Assembly (NCBI GenBank): GCA_017656265.1
Contig: JACDOD010000001.1
Location: forward strand, 124,001-188,000
Reading direction: 5' to 3'
Source of the DNA: Bacillaceae bacterium
Lineage (GTDB): Bacteria > Bacillota > Bacilli > Bacillales > Alkalibacillaceae
DNA length: 64,000 bases
Position 1 is the stretch's first letter, and each line of letters opens with the position of its first letter. Below the pieces are notes generated by a model. The model ran no database searches. It worked only from the letters and a program-made list of their open reading frames with translations, and was not told where the DNA came from. The translations under genes and the position numbers were made by a program. Below, one piece after another: positions 36,373-44,593 of the stretch.

Positions 36373-37038
36373 ATGCTCAATAAAAAGCAGATTCGTTATT
36401 GTTTAGATCAAATGGGAAAACTGTTCCCTGATGCTGAATGTGAATTGGTCCATTCGAATCCATTTGAACTGTTAATTGCAGTTGTTTTGTCGGCCCAATC
36501 GACCGATGCTAATGTCAATAAGGTGACAAAGGATTTATTTCAAAAATATAAACAGCCGGAAGATTACCTCGCTGTTCCTCTGGAAGAGCTCCAGGATGAT
36601 CTCCGCTCAATAGGCCTGTATCGCAATAAATCGAAAAATATTCGCAAACTCTGTGAAATTTTAATCGACAAATACAATAGTGAAGTTCCACGGAAACATT
36701 CTGACCTCGTCAAACTTCCAGGTGTCGGAAGAAAAACAGCTAATGTGGTTGTTTCAGTAGCCTTTGGTGAGCCTGCCATTGCTGTGGATACCCATGTAGA
36801 ACGGGTTTCAAAGCGCCTGGGTATTTGCCGCTGGAAGGATTCTGTTCTTGAGGTTGAGAAAACATTGATGAAAAAGGTGCCAAAAGAGGAGTGGAGCCGT
36901 ACACATCATCGCATGATTTTCTTTGGCCGTTATCACTGTAAAGCAAAAAGCCCTCAATGTGACAGTTGTCCTTTACTGGACCTATGCCGGGAAGGCCAAA
37001 AAAGAATGAGGAAAAGAGAGCGATCTGCCAATGCCTGA
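36373..37038 (+). CDS. nth: Endonuclease III
   Basis: Nth is a bifunctional DNA glycosylase/AP lyase that removes oxidised pyrimidines. The 221-residue product has the helix-hairpin-helix LPGVGRKTA with catalytic lysine K121, aspartate D139 in VDTHV, and the 4Fe-4S cysteines C189, C196, C199 and C205 with the standard C-x6-C-x2-C-x5-C spacing. A lysine/arginine-rich tail follows. It overlaps ypoC by eight bases. Order dnaD-nth-ypoC is conserved. Confidence 0.96.
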   Translation: MLNKKQIRYCLDQMGKLFPDAECELVHSNPFELLIAVVLSAQSTDANVNKVTKDLFQKYKQPEDYLAVPLEELQDDLRSIGLYRNKSKNIRKLCEILIDKYNSEVPRKHSDLVKLPGVGRKTANVVVSVAFGEPAIAVDTHVERVSKRLGICRWKDSVLEVEKTLMKKVPKEEWSRTHHRMIFFGRYHCKAKSPQCDSCPLLDLCREGQKRMRKRERSANA

Positions 37039-37396
37039 CGATACCCTGAGCATCATACAGGCGTGGAAAAAGAAAGAGCCTGATCTTGCTCAGATGATTC
37101 TGGAAGGTAAAGGAAAGGTCAGCCCTGAGATTATGGAAGTTCAACTCAATCGATTTAAACAGGCATTATGCCACTTGAACGATCTTGATTTTCCTGCTGA
37201 TGGGGATATCAGTCCTTTATTCAGCCGAATGGAATATCAGCCTCTTAATATTCAGGAGCGGTTGTCTTTTATTGAATCCCGGATCACTCACCGACATTCT
37301 TTTATTCAATTAAGGGAATGCTTTAATGAACTGGAAAAGCTGCAGGCAAGAGCAAAAGTCCTGAGAAATAAATCACAGAAAAAGGCTGGGACATAA
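37031..37396 (+). CDS. ypoC: YpoC family protein
   Basis: A 121-residue conserved Bacillales protein of unknown function. It is predicted all-helical and soluble, with PLFSRMEYQPLNIQERLSFI in the middle. It begins inside the end of nth. Its last codons and stop (Lys-Ala-Gly-Thr-stop) are read from the first bases of the dispersed repeat at 37386 (GGCTGGGACATAA), so the C-terminus appears to have been set by repeat insertion or by use of its stop. Confidence 0.82.
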   Translation: MPDDTLSIIQAWKKKEPDLAQMILEGKGKVSPEIMEVQLNRFKQALCHLNDLDFPADGDISPLFSRMEYQPLNIQERLSFIESRITHRHSFIQLRECFNELEKLQARAKVLRNKSQKKAGT

Positions 37397-37537
37397 AGAA
37401 ATGAACGGTGTGCTAAAGAAAATTTAACGTATTCTTATCTTATCTTCCAAAATAAAAAATCCGAACTTATTCATGAATCGATTGAATACAGTTCGGATTT
37501 TTCATTTCCTTATGCGGTGTTGTCCCAGCGTCCGGGC
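37386..37537. repeat. GGCTGGGACA-ended dispersed repeat, long copy
   Basis: Starts GGCTGGGACATAAAGAAATG and ends TGTCCCAGC, giving complementary termini. Inside, AAATCCGAACT (37458-37468) pairs with AGTTCGGATTT (37490-37500) as a hairpin flanked by A and T runs, usable as a terminator in both directions. It lies exactly between convergent ypoC and ponA. The related copies are at 633 and 48028. Confidence 0.75.
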
Positions 37538-37539
37538 AC

Positions 37540-40023
37540 TTAATTGCCGATATTCTCGGTCTGGCTGTTTTCTTCTGATACATTCTCATCCTGACCCGCT
37601 GGGTCATTGTTCTGTTCCAGACTACCGTTATTTTCATTATTGCGGCCATCACCATTTAAAATTTCGTCAATAATATCATCGATGGAACGTTCCTCAGGAA
37701 CCGTAATCTGCACAATAGAAGGTTCACTTGTATTATCAGGATTTTCCCCATTGACAGCAGTTACTTCAAATGTGTAAATGTCTCCCTTATTCACATCTGT
37801 AATGAGAATGGACGTTTCAGAGGTTGTTGTAATGAGTTCCATTGGCTGGTCATTAACAGCTGCCTGAATTTCAAATATAACCTCTGTGTTCTGATCTTCT
37901 TGTTCTTCTGAATCCAAATGGTATTTCCAGTTTAATTGAATGGCATTTTCAGCTTCCTGATACTCTGCCTGGAGATCGGATACAGGATGAAGCTGTTTAT
38001 ATTTTTGCGAAATTTCGGTTGGTTCAGTACCTTTGATAAATAATTCATATACAATTTGGTCCTGCGGTGTATAATCGCCTGGCAGTTTTGCTGGCCTGGA
38101 TCCTTTTTCCACTGCTATTTCTTTCACCACATCTGGTCTGATGAAGTCTTTCGTCTCTTTCCCTTTTGACAGCTCACTCATGATATACTTAAATAAATAT
38201 TCGGCAATCTGGGAGTTAGGGATATTCCGTTCATCGGGATATCCGGTCCAGATCGAAATGGTATAATTAGTCGTATACCCATTGAACCAGGAATCCGGTG
38301 TTTTATCGCCCCGGTTTGTCGTCCCCGTTTTACCTGCTACTGGAAGGCCGCTGATATACGCCTGTGTACCAGTTCCCCGGGTTACAACTGTTTTTAACAT
38401 GTCCGTAATCATATAGGCGGTATAATCAGACATCGCTACGACCGGGTCTGGTGTAAAGTCAATGGTTTTTCCATTTTGGAGAACTACTTTCCGTACAGCA
38501 TAGGGTTCATTATAAATTCCCTGATTACCAAACGATGCATAAGCTCCTGCCATTTCCAGCGGAGTGACATGGATTCTTCCGCCTCCAATGGCATCCGCTT
38601 CTACAATTCCTTTTTCCGGAATGTCTATGCCAAGCTGTTTAATAAAGTTTTCGGCATAATCCAGTCCGACTTCCTGCAGGGCTTTTAGTGCAGGGACATT
38701 AATGGAGTCCCGTAAAGCTTCTCGCATTGACATCCAGCCCTTGTAGCTGTCGTTCCAATTACGGATCGGATCACCGGTAGAATAGGTATACTTTTCATCC
38801 TTAATCTGATGATAGGTTGACCAGTTTAACTTTTCAATGGCAGGTGCGTAATCAAGCAAAGGTTTCATGGTAGAACCTGGCTGACGTCCGTCACCATCTG
38901 TAGCATAGTTCCAGTCTGCCCCAATGCCATCTTTTCCGTTTCGGCCACCACCAATGGCTCTGATAGCACCGGTTTTTGTATCAATTACTGCAATTCCCGC
39001 CTGAAATTCATGATCCGGAAATTCAATGGGACTGTTTTTGCTGAGCATTTTCTCAACATAGCTCTGAGCATGCTGATCAAGAGTCGTGTATATTTTGATG
39101 CCGTCAGAATAAATATCGATATCATCCCCAAGTTTCTCCTGAACTTCATCCAGAGCTACTTCAAGAAAGTCTTCGTACGGTGTATTGGATACATAATTGT
39201 CAACTACTAATTCTTCTGCTTTCACCTTTTTGGCCTGTTCAGCTTCTTCTTCACTGATTTTTCCATGATGAACCATTAAATCTAATACGATATTTTTCCG
39301 CTTATCCGCTTTATCAGGGTGATCGAAAGGATCATAAACATTCGGAAGCTGAGGAATACCAGCAAGCAGAGCGGCTTCCGGAAGAGTCAATTCACTTAAA
39401 TCCTTTTTGCCGAAATATACTTCCGCTGCTTTAGCAACACCATAAATTTGATTTCCGTAATAAATTTTATTTAAATACATGGTTAAAATTTCTTTTTTTG
39501 AATACTGCATTTCAAGCTGCATAGCAAGCCATACTTCCTGTACTTTTCGTTCCAGCTTTTTGTCAAATGTTAAAAATGCATTTTTCACGACTTGCTGGGT
39601 GATGGTACTGGCACCTTCTGCCCCAAATCCATCGGTTACATTCGCCCAGGCTGCTGCCAGAATGCGCTGGAAGTCAAACCCTGCGTGATCAAAAAAGCGG
39701 GCATCTTCTGTTGCAATAACTGCATCAATCAGAACCTGGGGGAGATCATCATATTCGATTTTCGTCCGCTTCTGTGTCCCTAGATCAGCAATTAATTGTT
39801 CATCCATATCGTAAATTTTGGCTGAAATGGGATCTGACAGTTCTGATGCAACAAGTTTTGGAGCATCCTTGATATATGTGAAGAAAAGACCGATAATTCC
39901 TATGCCAGCAATAAAGAATAACAGGAAAAGGGTCATGAAAACTTTTCTTAAATGAAGTTTGCCTTTTTTCTTTTTTCTTTTTTGTTTTCTCCTTTGTACT
40001 CTTGAATGGCTGTTATTTGCCAT
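37540..40023 (-). CDS. ponA: Penicillin-binding protein 1A (bifunctional)
   Basis: PonA polymerises and cross-links peptidoglycan. The 827-residue protein has a basic cytoplasmic tail, one membrane helix (about 26-50) and a GT51 glycosyltransferase domain with EDARFFDHAGFD (from E106) and ASTITQQVVKN. The transpeptidase domain carries SxxK (GSTMKPL), SxN (DSINVP) and KTGT (AGKTGTT). A fibronectin-III-like domain and an acidic Asn/Glu-rich tail follow. ATG at 40023 is spaced from GGAGGAG; two upstream in-frame ATGs overlap it. It follows recU after 15 bases, as in B. subtilis. Confidence 0.95.
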   Translation of the reverse strand: MANNSHSRVQRRKQKRKKKKGKLHLRKVFMTLFLLFFIAGIGIIGLFFTYIKDAPKLVASELSDPISAKIYDMDEQLIADLGTQKRTKIEYDDLPQVLIDAVIATEDARFFDHAGFDFQRILAAAWANVTDGFGAEGASTITQQVVKNAFLTFDKKLERKVQEVWLAMQLEMQYSKKEILTMYLNKIYYGNQIYGVAKAAEVYFGKKDLSELTLPEAALLAGIPQLPNVYDPFDHPDKADKRKNIVLDLMVHHGKISEEEAEQAKKVKAEELVVDNYVSNTPYEDFLEVALDEVQEKLGDDIDIYSDGIKIYTTLDQHAQSYVEKMLSKNSPIEFPDHEFQAGIAVIDTKTGAIRAIGGGRNGKDGIGADWNYATDGDGRQPGSTMKPLLDYAPAIEKLNWSTYHQIKDEKYTYSTGDPIRNWNDSYKGWMSMREALRDSINVPALKALQEVGLDYAENFIKQLGIDIPEKGIVEADAIGGGRIHVTPLEMAGAYASFGNQGIYNEPYAVRKVVLQNGKTIDFTPDPVVAMSDYTAYMITDMLKTVVTRGTGTQAYISGLPVAGKTGTTNRGDKTPDSWFNGYTTNYTISIWTGYPDERNIPNSQIAEYLFKYIMSELSKGKETKDFIRPDVVKEIAVEKGSRPAKLPGDYTPQDQIVYELFIKGTEPTEISQKYKQLHPVSDLQAEYQEAENAIQLNWKYHLDSEEQEDQNTEVIFEIQAAVNDQPMELITTTSETSILITDVNKGDIYTFEVTAVNGENPDNTSEPSIVQITVPEERSIDDIIDEILNGDGRNNENNGSLEQNNDPAGQDENVSEENSQTENIGN

Positions 40024-40038
40024 TTTCATCTCCTCCAT

Positions 40039-40617
40039 TTAAAAGTACAGTTTGTTTACAACTGACAAATAATCAACCCTGGCATGAAATGAGAATGGGA
40101 TGGGATGACCGGACTCTGCGACATAAGAATATGGCAGGGATTTTCTCCCGCCATGAAATTGGTTGTCCCAGGCAGCAAATAAAGATTTAGCCGGGAGCAG
40201 GTAGGTTTCATCCTTTGCAGAAAAACGAACCAGTAAAAAGCAAATGCCCCCATGTTCAACAACTGCTTTCATATGTTGAATCTGATGTTCGTGAATATTT
40301 GAGAAGGGCAGGGAAGTCCCTTTTGTTTCCTTTGCTTCAAAATCAATATATTTACCTTTGTAAATCCCATTATAATCGGTAGTTGAAGGCTGTTTGAAAT
40401 AGGCTTCCCGAATGACTGCCGCACTCCTCTTCGGGTAATCTACCGTCACGATCTGAACAGGGGTCGGTTTTTTATGAATGACTGCTTTTCCGGTTTCTAA
40501 GTAATATAAATTCGTCTGGTTAATATCATTTTCGAGGGTCATCCCCCGATTGCCATATGATGGTGATCCTGTATGCTGGTTGGTAAACCTTTTTTTCTTT
40601 CCATTCGGATACTTCAA
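40039..40617 (-). CDS. recU: Holliday junction resolvase RecU
   Basis: RecU resolves Holliday junctions and modulates RecA. The 192-residue protein shows [11 protein letters not shown] (N-terminal stalk region), [12 protein letters not shown], and the nuclease-like catalytic core [21 protein letters not shown] split across about 105-125 (acidic Asp, Glu and Lys ligands). TTG at 40617 is preferred: it is five bases from GGGGTGAG and gives MKYPNGK like the family; GTG at 40626 would add three residues but overlaps the site. First gene of recU-ponA. Confidence 0.94.
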   Translation of the reverse strand: MKYPNGKKKRFTNQHTGSPSYGNRGMTLENDINQTNLYYLETGKAVIHKKPTPVQIVTVDYPKRSAAVIREAYFKQPSTTDYNGIYKGKYIDFEAKETKGTSLPFSNIHEHQIQHMKAVVEHGGICFLLVRFSAKDETYLLPAKSLFAAWDNQFHGGRKSLPYSYVAESGHPIPFSFHARVDYLSVVNKLYF

Positions 40618-40713
40618 AATTCTCACCCCGCCATGACAGTATCATATCAAATATTAAATTAAAAAGATAAGGAAAAACTAAAAAAAGCATAAAATAGGAT
40701 TTCAGGGTGAATA

Positions 40714-41667
40714 ATGATGGAACTTGTCACAAGGATTAAAAACGAAACAGATTATTTGAATCAAACGAATATTACACGAACAAAAGCTTACCTGGATTTT
40801 TATTTGCGTTATCCCGAAATTCAGTGGGCTTTTTTGGCAAGCATGGTTTCCAGGAATGCAGGTTGGAATATGACAGACCTTAAGACGAATACCTATCAGA
40901 AAATTCTTACGAAAAAGATGGCGGATCATCTGTTTATGACGTATGAGCGTGCCAACTGGCTGATCTTTTCCGATGCCTACCCTCAGTTACGGATCTATCA
41001 ATATTCACTGAAACACAAAACCCCCTTATTCCACTTGCTGAATGAATTTAGCGTGTCCTGTTTCATGTATGAGGAGTGGAATCGTTTTTTTGAGACTAAG
41101 GATCATTATCGGCTTATGACTGCTCTGATTATCAATGAACAAAATGTCATTCAAAAGCCAGTCATTGAACAGCCATATTTTCGCCGTCATGTATTTCGAA
41201 AACTTCCTTTTTTAATTCAGGAGCTTCTCCATCTCAATGGAGTGCTGTTTCCAACATTACAGGGAGATGTTTATGGTTTGTTTATTAAAGGATTTACCAA
41301 TATTGATAACAGAATTAATCTTGGAAAACAGCTGGCTAGCCTTTTGTTTGATCCAGAATTGAAAGAATCATTTCTAACCTTTGCCAGAACGGTTGAGCCG
41401 GACGGAACAAGGAGAGAGTACGAACAGTTTTTGAATCAAGAGATCATCGGTGCCAGTCCGCTGGAATTATTGTATCCAAAAGTGAACCATCAGGATGTTT
41501 ATCGGTTTGACTGGCGGATGGAACGGAATGTGAAAGAAAGCTGGTGGGAGTCTGTATCATATCAACCCGATACATGTATGAAGTCCAGGTTTTACAGGAA
41601 ACGCAGACGGTTAAAACAGTTCGCCAGGGTAATCGGGAAAATAAAAAATAGTGGACAGTCCCCATAG
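40714..41667 (+). CDS. yppC: YppC, DUF2515 family protein
   Basis: A 317-residue conserved protein of spore-forming Bacillales with no known biochemical role, transcribed divergently from recU. Family-type segments include NITRTKAYLDFYLRYPEIQWAFLASMVSRNAGWNMTD (N-terminal, given here only as a marker region around 19-55), KHKTPLFHLLNEFSVSCFMYEEW and TLQGDVYGLFIKGFTNIDNRI. It ends in a basic stretch. No membrane segment is evident. A minus-strand terminator for sspM overlaps its last bases. Confidence 0.82.
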   Translation: MMELVTRIKNETDYLNQTNITRTKAYLDFYLRYPEIQWAFLASMVSRNAGWNMTDLKTNTYQKILTKKMADHLFMTYERANWLIFSDAYPQLRIYQYSLKHKTPLFHLLNEFSVSCFMYEEWNRFFETKDHYRLMTALIINEQNVIQKPVIEQPYFRRHVFRKLPFLIQELLHLNGVLFPTLQGDVYGLFIKGFTNIDNRINLGKQLASLLFDPELKESFLTFARTVEPDGTRREYEQFLNQEIIGASPLELLYPKVNHQDVYRFDWRMERNVKESWWESVSYQPDTCMKSRFYRKRRRLKQFARVIGKIKNSGQSP

Positions 41668-41679
41668 GAAACTATCCAC
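41651..41679 (-). terminator. Terminator for sspM
   Basis: GTGGACAGT (41651-41659) and ACTATCCAC (41671-41679) pair with one mismatch. Read on the minus strand the hairpin is followed by TATTTTTTATTTT, which lies in the end of yppC. Confidence 0.6.
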
Positions 41680-41685
41680 CACAAA

Positions 41686-41802
41686 TCAGGTAGAAGGCCG
41701 GTTTTCGCCTTCTAGCTTTTTGTCACCATCTGCATTCCATTTTTTCCAGTCAGGTTTTTCTGATCTCGGCTTCCTGTTTTTCTTTTGTTCTTGTTCACTC
41801 AT
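41686..41802 (-). CDS. sspM: Small acid-soluble spore protein M-like
   Basis: A 38-residue ORF on the minus strand, preceded by a strong ribosome site (GGAAGGAGGGG, eight bases from the ATG). The protein is very polar and lysine-rich and ends DKKLEGENRPST, closely resembling the C-terminus of B. subtilis SspM (KKLGGPNRPST as I recall it). SspM is a minor forespore protein under sigma-G and in B. subtilis lies in this same yppC-yppE neighbourhood. A weak sigma-G-like promoter lies upstream. Identification rests on the short tail motif plus location. Confidence 0.7.
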   Translation of the reverse strand: MSEQEQKKNRKPRSEKPDWKKWNADGDKKLEGENRPST

Positions 41803-41843
41803 CCAAATCCCCTCCTTCCATTAAAAATAGTCACAGCTACCCT

Positions 41844-41873
41844 TAGTTTAATCAGTTCTTGGTACATCATTCC
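41844..41873 (-). promoter_or_regulatory. Weak sigma-G-like promoter for sspM
   Basis: On the minus strand GGAATG (41873-41868), a 17-base spacer, then TAAACTA (41850-41844) partly match the forespore consensus (TGAATA / CATACTA). About 40 bases upstream of the sspM start. Confidence 0.3.
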
Positions 41874-42020
41874 GTGGTAAAAAAGATGTCAAATAAATGT
41901 TTTATATAAGATAAAGAATCGAAGGGGATGTATTATTTTTTCTAGTTTTGTCACGTGTAAAGGATTAGCTGAATGGAAGGAGAATAGTAGCAGTAAGAAT
42001 AAAACGGCGGAGGGATTCGT

Positions 42021-42332
42021 ATGAGTACAGCATTAAAAAAATCATATTTAGTGGAAAAGAAGGGGAAGCTGACCAGGTACGAATTTGAAAAGGAATTGTC
42101 CCATTTATATCATCGCATGGATGATGTTGAAAACAAACTTTCCCAAAAAGCGGATGATGTCGTGATTACAATGGCTCTGAACCACAGGAGAGAGCTTGAT
42201 CACCTTCAAAAGGAAATCGACCGGTTACAAAATGAAATCGAACATATTAAAATAGAAAGGGAGAAGGAGTCAAATAAACCGGAAAATGAAAAGAGTTCCT
42301 TCTGGAAGCGCTTGTTTAAAAAAAGTAAATGA
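42021..42332 (+). CDS. Small coiled-coil protein with basic amphipathic C-terminus
   Basis: I do not recognise this 103-residue protein. Residues about 20-85 form a continuous heptad-like helix (YEFEKELSHLYHRMDDVENKL, then LQKEIDRLQNEIEHIKIERE), so it is likely a dimeric coiled coil. A short Asn/Glu linker leads to SSFWKRLFKKSK, a positively charged amphipathic end that could touch membrane. Ribosome site GGCGGAGGG is good. It is ten bases from yppE and probably co-transcribed with it. In B. subtilis this slot holds yppD, which I cannot match. Confidence 0.7.
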   Translation: MSTALKKSYLVEKKGKLTRYEFEKELSHLYHRMDDVENKLSQKADDVVITMALNHRRELDHLQKEIDRLQNEIEHIKIEREKESNKPENEKSSFWKRLFKKSK

Positions 42333-42342
42333 AGGTGAAATC

Positions 42343-42693
42343 ATGACGATTTATGAGATCATGGAGCGGCTGGAAATGGATTTGCTAAAAGAAGGGTTGA
42401 AGCGGTATGAACAATCTGTACCAGCAGACCGTAACGATCGAGAAGCGTTTGTTAACATTAAACAGGAAACTGAACCTGTTTTTCAGCTGATTGAAAATTG
42501 GGAAACAGCGGTCAGCCATCTTATTGATGAACTGCCGATTTACCCAAATCAGGCTGCAAATACAAAAGATAATATGGAATTGTTTCTGATGCACAGCTAT
42601 TATCATGACGTACCAAAGAAAAGGTTTATGGAGCTTTATCACTCCATTTTATACGTTTTTAATCAAATTAAAGAACAGCAGGCTGCAAAATAG
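42343..42693 (+). CDS. yppE: YppE, DUF1798 family protein
   Basis: A 116-residue all-helical protein of the YppE/DUF1798 family (a four-helix bundle of unknown function in B. subtilis). Conserved stretches are WETAVSHLIDELPIYP and the MHSYYHDVPKKRFMELYHSILYVF helix pair, here around residues 46-107. ATG 42343 follows GAAGGTGA; an earlier in-frame ATG lies inside the preceding gene. It lies between the coiled-coil gene and cdd. Confidence 0.8.
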   Translation: MTIYEIMERLEMDLLKEGLKRYEQSVPADRNDREAFVNIKQETEPVFQLIENWETAVSHLIDELPIYPNQAANTKDNMELFLMHSYYHDVPKKRFMELYHSILYVFNQIKEQQAAK

Positions 42694-42761
42694 GTGCTTT
42701 ACACCCAGAGAGTGATCGGCTATAATAATATTCCAATTTTTAGAGGAGAGGCGGCTTTTTC

Positions 42762-43163
42762 ATGACTAAAAATCAATTAATTAAGCAAGCAATTGAAGCC
42801 AGGAATCGTGCTTATGTTCCATATTCTAATTTTCCTGTAGGTGCAGCTATAATAACCCAATCGGGCAAAGTGTATCATGGCTGCAACATTGAAAATGCAG
42901 CTTATCCGGTTACATGCTGTGCAGAACGTGTGGCTATTTTTAAAGCAATATCTGAAGGGGACACTGATTTTCAAGAATTGGCTGTAGTTGCTGATACGGA
43001 TCGCCCGGTGCCGCCATGTGGGTCATGCAGACAGGTGATGAGTGAATTTTTTAATGAAAATACCCTCATTCATATTGCGAATTTAAAAGGAGAAGTAAAG
43101 ACGGTTACCATAGAGGAATTGCTGCCGTTCTCTTTTTCATCTCATGACCTGACAACATCATAA
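42762..43163 (+). CDS. cdd: Cytidine deaminase
   Basis: Cdd deaminates cytidine and deoxycytidine in pyrimidine salvage. The 133-residue protein is the small homotetrameric type, with zinc ligands C53, C86 and C89, catalytic E55 in CAERVAIF, and PCGSCRQVMSEF; NIENAAY (42-48) binds substrate. AGAGGAGAGGCGG precedes the ATG. In B. subtilis cdd lies in the dgkA-cdd-era cluster, so its place here between yppE and cotD is different. Confidence 0.95.
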   Translation: MTKNQLIKQAIEARNRAYVPYSNFPVGAAIITQSGKVYHGCNIENAAYPVTCCAERVAIFKAISEGDTDFQELAVVADTDRPVPPCGSCRQVMSEFFNENTLIHIANLKGEVKTVTIEELLPFSFSSHDLTTS

Positions 43164-43192
43164 ACACACAAAAATTAGGTTGATGACTTAGT

Positions 43193-43220
43193 ACATGTCT
43201 CCTTTCTCTTTAATATAGTA
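43193..43220 (+). promoter_or_regulatory. Candidate sigma-K promoter for cotD
   Basis: AC at 43193-43194, a 17-base spacer and AATATAGTA at 43212-43220 fit the mother-cell consensus (AC, N16-17, CATAnnnTA) with one mismatch in the -10. It lies 33 bases before the cotD start. Confidence 0.5.
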
Positions 43221-43252
43221 ATTAGTGAACCGTCTATTTGAAAGGAGATGTT

Positions 43253-43522
43253 ATGATGCGTCCGCATGGCAGACCATGTGTACCTCCGTGTAATCCGATT
43301 GTTTACCCGACTAAGCATAATGTGAAGAATAACGTTATTCCGCATGAAGTGGACCATATTCATCCATCCCATACGACTGTCATGAATCATCACGTGGTTC
43401 ACAACAAACACTACTATCCTCATACAGCATCAGTCGGCAGCACATGCTCGAATGTTCATTATAACATGGGGCCTGGGCCACAATTCCCATATGGTGCCGG
43501 TTATCCAATGGGCAGAAGATAA
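43253..43522 (+). CDS. cotD: Inner spore coat protein D
   Basis: The 89-residue product is rich in His, Pro, Tyr and Asn, like B. subtilis CotD, with the shared blocks NPIVYPTKHNV, HIHPSHTTVMNHH and HYYPHTASV. CotD is an inner-coat protein made in the mother cell under sigma-K with GerE. ATG 43253 is spaced from AAAGGAGATG; another ATG follows at once. A matching sigma-K-type promoter lies upstream and a terminator downstream, so it is monocistronic. A Met/Pro/Gly-rich tail extends beyond the B. subtilis length. Confidence 0.88.
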   Translation: MMRPHGRPCVPPCNPIVYPTKHNVKNNVIPHEVDHIHPSHTTVMNHHVVHNKHYYPHTASVGSTCSNVHYNMGPGPQFPYGAGYPMGRR

Positions 43523-43543
43523 TAGTTGCCAAAATATATGCTA

Positions 43544-43573
43544 AAGGGCTGAGTACATCTCAGCTCTTTTTTG
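43544..43573 (+). terminator. cotD terminator
   Basis: AAGGGCTGAG (43544-43553) pairs with CTCAGCTCTT (43559-43568, one wobble), followed by TTTTG. Confidence 0.75.
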
Positions 43574-43596
43574 TTATAATAAAAAAAGGTGAAAAT

Positions 43597-44160
43597 ATGA
43601 AGGTAATGACAATTACAGGATATAAACCACATGAACTGGGGATCTTTCATTTAAAGGATCCAAGAATACAAGTCATACAATATACCATTAAAAATCGATT
43701 GTCTGCTTATTCAGAAGAAGGTCTGGAATGGGTACTTGTATCTGGCCAGACAGGTGTAGAACTCTGGGCAGCAGAAGCAGCTCTAGAGATTCAGTCACTA
43801 AAACTGGCTATTGTACCTCCATTTGCCGGTCAGGAAAGCGTATGGAAAGAGGAATGGCAGGAAAAATACCAGACCGTCATCAATCGTGCTCATTTTTATA
43901 AGCCACTGAGCAGCAAAGGTTATGAAGGCCCTCATCAATTCAGAGTGAAAGATCAGTGGATGATTAGCAAAAGTGATGGCTGTCTGGTAATGTATGATGA
44001 TCAGTTAGAAGGTACGCCAAAATATTTTATTCAGCAATTAGAAAAAATGAAACTGCCATCTGCGTATATAAATGAACGGATCACGTTTTTTGATTTAGAA
44101 GACACTGCCCGGGAAATGGAATGGAATCAGCAAGAATCCATTCATACCAAGGAAAATTGA
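43597..44160 (+). CDS. ypsA: YpsA, DUF1273 / SLOG-fold protein
   Basis: A 187-residue protein of the YpsA family, with a Rossmann-like SLOG fold predicted to bind nucleotides. In B. subtilis and S. aureus it affects cell division, which fits its place next to gpsB. Visible family features are TITGYKPHELGIF at the N-terminus, WVLVSGQTGVELWAAEAAL (about 46-64, nucleotide-loop region) and ISKSDGCLVMYDDQLEGTPKY. AAAGGTGAAA precedes the ATG. gpsB starts about 65 bases later. Confidence 0.9.
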   Translation: MKVMTITGYKPHELGIFHLKDPRIQVIQYTIKNRLSAYSEEGLEWVLVSGQTGVELWAAEAALEIQSLKLAIVPPFAGQESVWKEEWQEKYQTVINRAHFYKPLSSKGYEGPHQFRVKDQWMISKSDGCLVMYDDQLEGTPKYFIQQLEKMKLPSAYINERITFFDLEDTAREMEWNQQESIHTKEN

Positions 44161-44225
44161 CTTTGCATGTTTATTTTGAAAAAATAATGAATAAAGGTGC
44201 AAAAGTAATGAGGTGAAAGAAGGAA

Positions 44226-44519
44226 ATGCTGGAAAAAATTCAACTGACCACTAAAGAAATTTTGGACAAAGACTTTAAAGTGTCCATTCGAGGTTACAAT
44301 CAGGAAGAAGTCGATCAATTTTTAGATACCATTATTCAGGACTATGAAATGTTTCAGCAGGAGATTGAGCGGTTAAGAAGCGAAAATGAAAAACTGAAAA
44401 AGCAGGTTCATCAGCCAAAAAGCAAAACGGGTCAGAGTGCCGGTCAGGTCAACTATGATATTTTAAAGCGCCTATCAAATCTTGAAAAGGCTGTATTTGG
44501 AAAACGATTTGCCGATTAA
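44226..44519 (+). CDS. gpsB: Cell division protein GpsB
   Basis: GpsB is a DivIVA-like coiled-coil adaptor that shuttles PBP1 (PonA, encoded in this window) between septum and side wall. The 97-residue product has the N-terminal lipid/PBP-binding part [27 protein letters not shown] (about 8-34; split motif FKVSxRGYxxxEVDxFL), a coiled coil to about 65, a linker, and the C-terminal trimerisation helix with [18 protein letters not shown]. It is followed by rnpB, as in B. subtilis. Confidence 0.95.
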   Translation: MLEKIQLTTKEILDKDFKVSIRGYNQEEVDQFLDTIIQDYEMFQQEIERLRSENEKLKKQVHQPKSKTGQSAGQVNYDILKRLSNLEKAVFGKRFAD

Positions 44520-44524
44520 TACCA

Positions 44525-44552
44525 TTGCTATTTATATAAACTATGGTATAAT
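44525..44552 (+). promoter_or_regulatory. Promoter for rnpB
   Basis: TTGCTA (44525-44530), a 16-base spacer and consensus TATAAT (44547-44552) preceded by TGG. The RNA body starts about 40 bases downstream. Confidence 0.6.
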
Positions 44553-44593
44553 AAGATGTTGCGTGAAAAGAACTAGTTATGTGCGGACAGATA

